The notes below the pieces were generated by a model. That model did no database searches, had not been told where the DNA came from, and saw nothing but the letters and a program-made list of their open reading frames with translations. A stretch of 6,172 nucleotides of DNA, taken from Gammaproteobacteria bacterium (GTDB lineage Bacteria > Pseudomonadota > Gammaproteobacteria > Enterobacterales > Kangiellaceae). Positions 1 to 4,769 of the stretch are shown in pieces. Position numbers and translations under genes: made by a program. The stretch spans positions 1 through 6,172 of the forward strand of contig JABXIW010000185.1 of NCBI GenBank assembly GCA_013372875.1, read 5' to 3'. How positions within the stretch are numbered: position 1 is the first letter of the stretch; each line of letters opens with the position of its first letter.

Positions 1-140
1 CGAAGTAGGGTGGATTTACCACAGCCACTAGGCCCTAAAAGCGTGATGAACTCGCCTTGTTCGATAGCGAATTGAATGTCTTCAAATACCGTATTGTCAC
101 CAAAACGTTTGGTAAGGTTTTTTGCGGTTACGTAACTCAT
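1..140 (-). CDS. ABC transporter ATP-binding protein, N-terminal fragment (PhnT-like position)
   Basis: This is the beginning of a nucleotide-binding subunit that would power the importer encoded upstream. Only 46 full codons are visible; the rest lies beyond the left edge. The fragment starts [15 protein letters not shown], carries an aromatic residue (Phe13) at the A-loop position that stacks on adenine, and contains a complete Walker A loop, GPSGCGKST, at residues 36-44. The downstream signature and Walker B motifs cannot be seen. The start codon overlaps the preceding permease stop in TAATG (one shared base), and a GAGGAG Shine-Dalgarno lies at 148-153, seven bases ahead of the ATG. The position as last visible gene of a binding-protein/permease operon fits the PhnT/FbpC/PotA group of ATPases. 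The ATPase family is certain; the substrate comes only from context. Confidence 0.93.
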   Translation of the reverse strand, partial: MSYVTAKNLTKRFGDNTVFEDIQFAIEQGEFITLLGPSGCGKSTLL

Positions 141-925
141 TATTCGACTCCTCGGCTGAAACGACTTGCCAACCAAGTCAGTAAGAAAATAAACAGGAAA
201 TAGGTCATTACGAGTGCAGATGTGAAGTGGCCGCTGGTTTGACGCATGTTGTACAAGTAGATTTGTAGGGTTTCGTAGCGAGTGCCGACCAAAATATTGG
301 CGAACACGAACTCTCCTAGTAAGAATGAGAAGGAGAGGAACAACGATGCCATTAACCCTTTCTTTAAATTGGGCAAAATGATCAACAAAAAAGCTTTGGT
401 CGTACTTGCGCCAAGCAAGTGCGCTGCGTCCATCAAATCATGTAAATTGATGGCTTCAAAGCTGTTGGAAATGGCGCGATACATAAATGGCAATGCGATG
501 GTGAAGTAAGTGCCCACTAAAATCCAGGGTGTGCCTATGAGGGAAATTTCACTGTCGGCATAGAGTTGAAGAAGGCCCACAGACGAAACCACGGGTGGTA
601 CTGCAAATGGCAGCAAAATCAGGATATTCATCAGCTTGTCGAGTTTCGGAAAGTAGTAAAACACCACGAAAATCGCAGGCAGTACGAGAACAACACTCAG
701 TGCTAGTGCTGAAAGGCCAATAAAGAGCGAGCGACCAAACGCCTGTAAGAAGCGAGGATCCGTAAGCAGTTTAATGTACCAGTCAAAAGTGAAACCATCA
801 GGTAGAATCGTTGCGCCCCAGCGAGAAGAAATCGAGTAAATGAACGTCGCTAGAATCGGGATCAGCATGATTCCGACGATGGTGTAAACGACGCTTTTAT
901 GGAATCGAGAATTTACGTATTGCAT
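140..925 (-). CDS. ABC transporter permease, second subunit (PhnV-like)
   Basis: This is an inner-membrane permease of 261 residues of the type I (MetI/BinD) importer fold. Six hydrophobic segments can be read, at about residues 12-32, 63-89, 98-120, 128-149, 185-212 and 234-254. The cytoplasmic EAA loop that docks on the ATPase is at about 164-187 (DAAHLLGAS ending in ILPNL), with the conserved Gly and Leu-Pro in place. The start at 925 lies three bases after the upstream permease stop. Its Shine-Dalgarno, AGGAAG, is inside the last codons of that gene, so the two permeases are probably translationally coupled and form a heterodimer. Length (Salmonella PhnV is of similar size) and partner genes fit PhnV, but related permeases for ferric iron, putrescine or thiamine look alike. 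The transported compound is therefore inferred from the neighbouring PhnR-like regulator. Confidence 0.93.
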   Translation of the reverse strand: MQYVNSRFHKSVVYTIVGIMLIPILATFIYSISSRWGATILPDGFTFDWYIKLLTDPRFLQAFGRSLFIGLSALALSVVLVLPAIFVVFYYFPKLDKLMNILILLPFAVPPVVSSVGLLQLYADSEISLIGTPWILVGTYFTIALPFMYRAISNSFEAINLHDLMDAAHLLGASTTKAFLLIILPNLKKGLMASLFLSFSFLLGEFVFANILVGTRYETLQIYLYNMRQTSGHFTSALVMTYFLFIFLLTWLASRFSRGVE

Positions 926-928
926 GGT

Positions 929-1828
929 TTACTTCCTGCTTTTCTTAGCTGCGTAACTTTTGGCAATCAGCCACTGGTTAATCACCGTAATAAACGCCAA
1001 CAGCGCCATTAAGATGACCGAGATGGCGGCCGCTAAGTTTGGCTCTAGGAACAAATCACCAGACACCAAACTGGCAATACGGATCGTAATGACGTTGTAG
1101 TTACCAGAAGTGAGCGCATAGACGCTGGCATACGCGCCGATCGCATTGGCGATCAAAATAATGAAAGTGCCAAACAGGGCAGGAGAAAGCACAGGCAAAG
1201 CCACTTTCGCCCAATATTGCGCAGTTCTTGCCCCCAACAGTGCAGCCGCCGCTTGCCAATCATCGCTCAGCGCATCAAAAGCGGGATAAAGCAGTAAAAC
1301 CGCCAGTGGGATTTGGAAGTAGATGTAAATCGCCAGCAAGCCCCATTTGCCGTACAAGTCAAAATCACCGAGCAAACCATATTGTTTGAGCAACAACGTA
1401 ATCGCGCCGTTTGTGCCTAAGATGATGATGAAGGCAAACGACAGAGGTACGCCTGCAAAGTTGCTGCTCATGTTGGTGAAAGCAATCACGGCGTCTCTTA
1501 GCTTACTGTCTACTCGGCGTAAGGAAGAAACCAACAGCGTCGCGATAGCGAGCCCGAAAATGCTCGACCAAACGGACAGCCATAAACTGTTTCCGAATGC
1601 TTGCAGCATGAACGCAGAATCGAGTACTTCGATGTAGTTATCAAGAGCGAACTCTCCATCGTAGATAAAGCTGTTAAACAGCACCCAAATCATGGGCGCG
1701 AGTTGAAATAGGTAGAAAAAAAGCACAAAGGGAACCAGCCAGCTTGCGGGTTTGATGCGCTTGAGCCAAACGCTCGTTGTTGGTTTCGCCGTGCGGCTCG
1801 CGCTTGGTGATAAAACAGAACTGCTCAT
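929..1828 (-). CDS. ABC transporter permease, first subunit (PhnU-like)
   Basis: This is a 299-residue inner-membrane permease, paired with the following permease gene. A polar, Ser/Thr-rich cytoplasmic N-tail of about 28 residues precedes six predicted membrane segments, at about 30-52, 79-102, 115-140, 160-182, 212-238 and 264-288. The EAA loop is at about 192-213 (QAAAALLGA, then VALPVL). The start ATG at 1828 overlaps the hydrolase stop in ATGA (1825-1828). No convincing Shine-Dalgarno is present just upstream, so initiation probably depends on ribosomes finishing the hydrolase gene. That ties hydrolase and permease production together and supports a shared role. By order and size it would be the PhnU counterpart. 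The family is clear; the substrate is not shown by the sequence. Confidence 0.93.
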   Translation of the reverse strand: MSSSVLSPSASRTAKPTTSVWLKRIKPASWLVPFVLFFYLFQLAPMIWVLFNSFIYDGEFALDNYIEVLDSAFMLQAFGNSLWLSVWSSIFGLAIATLLVSSLRRVDSKLRDAVIAFTNMSSNFAGVPLSFAFIIILGTNGAITLLLKQYGLLGDFDLYGKWGLLAIYIYFQIPLAVLLLYPAFDALSDDWQAAAALLGARTAQYWAKVALPVLSPALFGTFIILIANAIGAYASVYALTSGNYNVITIRIASLVSGDLFLEPNLAAAISVILMALLAFITVINQWLIAKSYAAKKSRK

Positions 1829-2649
1829 AGTGCTAACAACGCTTGCGTGTAAGGTTTATTGTGGTCAAGGTTTAACAACTGACAAACCGTGCCACAAATC
1901 TCGGTTTGCTTAACGTGACACTCTTGATGTGTGAACTTGTCGCCAATCACAAACATCGGAACTTCACGCTCTTCAGGGAGAATACCGCCGTGAGAAAGAT
2001 CGTTGTTCATGCCATGGTCGCTGGTGACGATGATCTGATAGCCATCGGCCAACCATTGCTCGATGTAATTGGAGAGAATGATGTCTGCACCGCGTGCTGA
2101 GTTGCGGTATTGGCGAGAATCCAATCCGTGCTTGTGACCCATGTCATCAATGTTCATTGGGTGGATCAGCAAAAAATCAGGCTGGTGAGTGCGACGCAAA
2201 TGTTCCGCGTCTATGAAAAGCGCTTCATCAGGATAATGATCCCAATGATAGAAACAGCCGTGCTGAATATTCATTGTTTCATCGTTCGTAAAACGATCGC
2301 GAATCGGCTCAAATGGGGCACGGTTATAGAGCTCGCTCACCCAGTGGTAAGCCGCCGCCGCCGTCACTTTGCCTTGCGACTTTGCCAAACTAAAGATGGA
2401 ATCATGATTCGACAGACGAACGATATTGTTGTTCACAATGCCGCTTTCTACGGGGCGAAACCCAGTTAAAATGCACTCATACAGTGGGCGCGACATTGAA
2501 GGTAGTTCACATTGCACGGGGTAAAGCGTGGCGCGCATTTCTGGTCGTGAATGACCATGTTCTAGTAGACCGTTTAGGTAGCCCATACAATTGCGGGCCA
2601 CCTGATAGTTCAGTCCATCTAGAACAACAAGGATAACCTTATTGCTCAT
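1825..2649 (-). CDS. Alkaline phosphatase superfamily hydrolase (NPP / type I phosphodiesterase-like), cytoplasmic
   Basis: This is a 274-residue metal-dependent hydrolase of the nucleotide pyrophosphatase/phosphodiesterase branch, which cleaves phosphate or phosphonate esters using two bound metal ions, usually zinc. Visible motifs are VVLDGLN with metal ligand Asp11; ELPSMSRP, where Ser53 aligns with the catalytic Thr of NPP enzymes; GIVNN with Asn74 at the oxyanion position; DDMGHKHG with Asp168 and His172; TSDHGM with Asp211 and His212; and LSHGG with His220 as a probable last ligand. No signal peptide or membrane segment is seen, so it should act in the cytoplasm on an imported molecule. 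It is much shorter than phosphonoacetate hydrolase PhnA (about 410 residues) and eukaryotic NPPs. It lies between the binding-protein and permease genes, joined by a 30-nt gap and a 4-nt overlap. Its Shine-Dalgarno is weak (GAGA, 2657-2660). Substrate unknown; candidates are a phosphodiester, a phosphomonoester such as phosphoethanolamine, or a phosphonate. Confidence 0.88.
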   Translation of the reverse strand: MSNKVILVVLDGLNYQVARNCMGYLNGLLEHGHSRPEMRATLYPVQCELPSMSRPLYECILTGFRPVESGIVNNNIVRLSNHDSIFSLAKSQGKVTAAAAYHWVSELYNRAPFEPIRDRFTNDETMNIQHGCFYHWDHYPDEALFIDAEHLRRTHQPDFLLIHPMNIDDMGHKHGLDSRQYRNSARGADIILSNYIEQWLADGYQIIVTSDHGMNNDLSHGGILPEEREVPMFVIGDKFTHQECHVKQTEICGTVCQLLNLDHNKPYTQALLAL

Positions 2650-2679
2650 GATAAATTCTCAATACTTCTTGGAGGGAGG

Positions 2680-3762
2680 TTACTGCTGGTGAATCAAGAC
2701 ACTTTCTTGCCATTGACGTGGCAGCTTACGTGCTGATTTTTCCCATGCAGAGAAGTCGGTCACTGGGTGAACGTTGCTGTACTGGTCATTTGCAATCAGC
2801 TTGTCTTGTACAGATTTTGGCAGAGTAATACTGGTGCGAATCGGACGTGCGTAACCTTCTGCTAGGTTGATTTGGCCTTGGTCACTAAAGATGTACTCAC
2901 GAGCCAATTTGGCTGCGTTTGGATTTTTCGCGTATTTGTTGATGATGGTTGTGTAACCAGAAATCACGGAACCATCTTGTGGAATCGTGACAGTAAAGCG
3001 CTCGCGGTCAATCTTGTCGCGGTAGTTCAGCGCGTTGAAGTCCCACATGATCGCCACTTCAACTTCGCCTTTTTCTAGGTTGGCGATGTTCGGATCGGTA
3101 AACGACAAGCGACCTTGTTTCGCCAGTTCAGCAAAGAACTTGATTGCTGGTTTAAGGTTCGATTCGTCACCACCGTTGGCAAAAGCGGCTGCCAAAACCG
3201 CGTTGTTCGCTTGCGCCGCAACGCCTACGTCTCCAACCGTCACTTTGTAGTCACCTTTGAGTAAGTCACCCCAAGTTTTTGGTGCGTCTTTGACTAGGTT
3301 GTTGTTTGAGATAAAAGAGATAGTGCCGGTGTATGCCAGCGCCCAGTGGCCGTCTTTATCTTTCGCCCAATCGGGAATGTCATTCCAAGTGGTGGGTTTA
3401 TACGGTTGAGTTACGCCTTTTTTCACGGCAACTCGCGCAAATGCAAAACCGACGTCACCGATATCTGCGGTCGCATTTTTCTTCTCTGCTTCGAATTTCG
3501 CGATTTCTTGTGCAGAGCTCATGTCAGTATCTTGATGTTTCAAACCGTAGTTTGATTGCAAATCAGCCCACGTGTCTTTCCAGTTTGCCCAACTGTCTGG
3601 CATGCCCACACTGTAAACCGAGCCTTCTTTTTGAGCGGCTTTTACTAGGGATTCTACATTGGCATCCGCTGAAAAAGCAGGCGCCGATAATGTTGCTGTA
3701 ATTGCGGTGGCTGCAAGCAGTTTGGCAGGCACAGCAGTGGAACGGCTAAGCAAAGTTTTCAT
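2680..3762 (-). CDS. Periplasmic ABC transporter solute-binding protein (COG1840 / PhnS-AfuA-like)
   Basis: This is the 360-residue binding protein that would capture the substrate in the periplasm and deliver it to the permeases. A signal peptide is clear: basic start MKTLLSRS, hydrophobic alanine-rich core, and cleavage probably near residues 29-32 (APAFSA). The mature part has the layout of the ferric/AEP-type binding proteins: first lobe strand SVYSVGMPDSW at about 48-58, PKTWGDLLKGDYKVTV crossover at about 161-176, EVEVAIMWDFNAL at about 233-245, and the C-terminal helix region NPNAAKLAREYIFSDQGQ at about 280-297. The paired tyrosines that bind iron in FbpA-type proteins are not seen, which argues against iron. 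The start at 3762 is supported by an AAGGA Shine-Dalgarno eight bases upstream. It is the first gene of the operon, immediately downstream of an operator-like box. An organophosphorus ligand is inferred from the PhnR-like neighbour. Confidence 0.92.
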   Translation of the reverse strand: MKTLLSRSTAVPAKLLAATAITATLSAPAFSADANVESLVKAAQKEGSVYSVGMPDSWANWKDTWADLQSNYGLKHQDTDMSSAQEIAKFEAEKKNATADIGDVGFAFARVAVKKGVTQPYKPTTWNDIPDWAKDKDGHWALAYTGTISFISNNNLVKDAPKTWGDLLKGDYKVTVGDVGVAAQANNAVLAAAFANGGDESNLKPAIKFFAELAKQGRLSFTDPNIANLEKGEVEVAIMWDFNALNYRDKIDRERFTVTIPQDGSVISGYTTIINKYAKNPNAAKLAREYIFSDQGQINLAEGYARPIRTSITLPKSVQDKLIANDQYSNVHPVTDFSAWEKSARKLPRQWQESVLIHQQ

Positions 3763-3775
3763 TGTCTCTATCCTT

Positions 3776-3789
3776 CTGGACTAGGTCAG
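3776..3789. promoter_or_regulatory. Operator-like box 1, upstream of binding-protein gene
   Basis: CTGGACTAGGTCAG is an imperfect palindrome centred on CTAG (10 of 14 positions symmetric). Its TGGACTAGGTCAG part is identical to box 2, 181 bases away. It matches 9 of 12 positions of TGGTCTAGACCA, the style of operator bound by HutC-subfamily GntR proteins such as DasR and PhnF. It directly abuts the AAGGA Shine-Dalgarno (3771-3775) of the binding-protein gene, so a bound repressor would probably block transcript elongation or early initiation. Binding by the adjacent regulator is inferred. Confidence 0.7.
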
Positions 3790-3956
3790 TAAGTTCGCTT
3801 TTTATCCTATGGGTGTAATGTGACGGTTTGGTGCAGATAATTTGACAGTTATGATTCACTTCTGTGGCGTTTGTATTTCATTTGATGAAGAAGTGAGCAG
3901 TTTGACTTGTCATATTTCTGTTACTTAAGCCTCTTATCTTGTTGAGAAAATATCTA

Positions 3957-3970
3957 TTGGACTAGGTCAG
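3957..3970. promoter_or_regulatory. Operator-like box 2, at the regulator start codon
   Basis: TTGGACTAGGTCAG carries the same 13 bases (3958-3970) as box 1 and ends one base before the regulator ATG at 3972. The only Shine-Dalgarno-like sequence for that gene, AGGT at 3964-3967, lies inside the box and is only four bases from the ATG. Autoregulation of the regulator by binding here is the simplest reading. Both boxes have the same orientation on the plus strand and therefore opposite orientation relative to the two divergent genes. Confidence 0.7.
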
Positions 3971-3971
3971 A

Positions 3972-4700
3972 ATGAAAACAACAGGTGCGGGCCAGTTAGG
4001 GACGCAGTTAGGAAAAATTAAAACCAGCTTGAGACAGCAAATTCACTCTGGCGTGGTTTCTCAAGGGCAAAAACTGCCTTCAGAAAGAGAGTTAAGTGAG
4101 CTGTTTTCTACCACCCGAATCACGATTAAAGATGCGTTAGTCTCGTTGGAAACCGAAGGACTGATTTATCGAGAAGAACGCCGTGGTTGGTACGTGTCTC
4201 CTGAGCGAATCTGCTACAACCCGTTGTCGCGTTCTCACTTTCATCAAATGATTCGTGAGCAGCATCGGATTGCAGCCACCCAACTGGTCAGTGTGCGCAG
4301 TGAAATGGCGGCAGGGGATTACGCCAAAGCGCTTGATATCGAGCAGATGACGCCAATCCACATCATTGAGCGTTTGCGTTGTATTGATGGACGAGCCGTG
4401 CTGTTTGTTGAAAACGTGCTAAAAGCGAGTTTGTTCGATGGTATTTTGGCAGAGAATCTGACTATGTCGCTGACGGGCATTTATCGTGAGAAATATGGCT
4501 ACGAGACAATGCGTTCTAGATTCGATGTCATTCCAACGTCAGCGCCAGCACATGTGGCGAAAGCATTGAATCTGGCTGAAGGACAACCTGTACTGAAAAT
4601 TTGTCGCGTGAACTACAAGCAAGATGGCGAGCTAATGGATTGCGAGTTGGAATACTGGCGACCTGACGCGGTGATGATTCGCATAGACAGCGTGGGATAA
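3972..4700 (+). CDS. phnR: GntR-family transcriptional regulator, HutC/UTRA type, PhnR-like
   Basis: This is a 242-residue DNA-binding regulator. Residues about 10-78 form the GntR winged helix: the LPSERELSELF helix at 35-45, recognition region TTRITIKDALVSLETEGLI at 47-65, and wing RRGWYVSPERI at 70-80. Residues about 95-240 form a UTRA effector-binding domain, with IIERLRCIDGRAVLFVENVL in the middle and CELEYWRPDAVMIRID at the end. The RRGW(Y/F)V(S/T)PER wing and the terminal EYWR-D segment are recalled features of PhnR, the regulator of 2-aminoethylphosphonate use in Salmonella, which is why the symbol is offered. It is divergent from the importer operon, as expected for a local regulator that responds to the imported compound or its product. 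The start at 3972 is favoured because no other Met occurs before the winged helix, although its Shine-Dalgarno is weak. The family is certain; the specific ligand is inferred. Confidence 0.9.
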   Translation: MKTTGAGQLGTQLGKIKTSLRQQIHSGVVSQGQKLPSERELSELFSTTRITIKDALVSLETEGLIYREERRGWYVSPERICYNPLSRSHFHQMIREQHRIAATQLVSVRSEMAAGDYAKALDIEQMTPIHIIERLRCIDGRAVLFVENVLKASLFDGILAENLTMSLTGIYREKYGYETMRSRFDVIPTSAPAHVAKALNLAEGQPVLKICRVNYKQDGELMDCELEYWRPDAVMIRIDSVG

Positions 4701-4711
4701 ACAGCAGAATC

Positions 4712-4744
4712 AAAAAGAGCCCAATTAAGGGCTCTTTGCATTTT
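4712..4744. terminator. Bidirectional rho-independent terminator between convergent genes
   Basis: A perfect 9-bp stem, AAAGAGCCC (4714-4722) with GGGCTCTTT (4729-4737), closes a 6-base AATTAA loop. On the plus strand the stem is followed by GCATTTTAT, a modest U-run for the regulator transcript. On the minus strand it is followed directly by a T-run (TTTTTGATT, including stem bases), a better signal for the BCCT transcript. It starts 11 bases after the regulator stop and lies about 26 bases beyond the BCCT stop, so it can serve both. Confidence 0.9.
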
Positions 4745-4769
4745 ATGGCGTTGGATATCTAAAACAGAC

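Larger units (their letters stand above)
3763..3971. promoter_or_regulatory. Divergent control region between import operon and phnR-like regulator
   Basis: These 209 bases separate two divergently read genes, so both promoters must lie here. The stretch is AT-rich in its middle and carries two copies of a 13-bp box near its ends. On the plus strand a TTGACT (3902-3907) and a TTGACA (3842-3847) resemble -35 elements, but neither has a good -10 hexamer at the right distance. On the minus strand TAGGAT (complement of about 3805-3810) is only a weak -10 candidate. Weak promoters under local control are plausible. Short palindromes TTCATTTGATGAA (3877-3889) and TGACTTGTCA (3903-3912) are also present. 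No riboswitch-like structure or small gene was recognised. Confidence 0.75.

Noticed and set aside
2110..2469. Plus-strand open frame of 119 codons opposite the hydrolase gene
   Set aside because: It is antisense to a gene whose metal-site motifs are intact; no ribosome site or recognisable domain.
3293..3299. ACTAGGT inside the binding-protein gene (and at 4827-4833 inside the BCCT gene) as further operator copies
   Set aside because: Only the 7-base core matches, the flanks do not, and both lie within coding sequence; chance matches.
3333..3701. Plus-strand open frame of 122 codons opposite the binding-protein gene
   Set aside because: It is fully antisense to a well-supported gene with signal peptide and Shine-Dalgarno, and its translation looks like no protein domain; a shadow frame.
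140..3762. Iron(III) uptake operon
   Set aside because: The fold family is shared with ferric importers, but the binding protein shows no tyrosine pair, and the hydrolase and PhnR-like regulator point to an organophosphorus compound.
3819..3834. TGTGA as half of a CRP site
   Set aside because: The matching second half at the required distance reads GGTGC rather than TCACA.
3842..3847. Perfect TTGACA as a -35 element for the regulator
   Set aside because: No acceptable -10 hexamer is found 16-18 bases downstream; kept only as a remark in the control-region entry.
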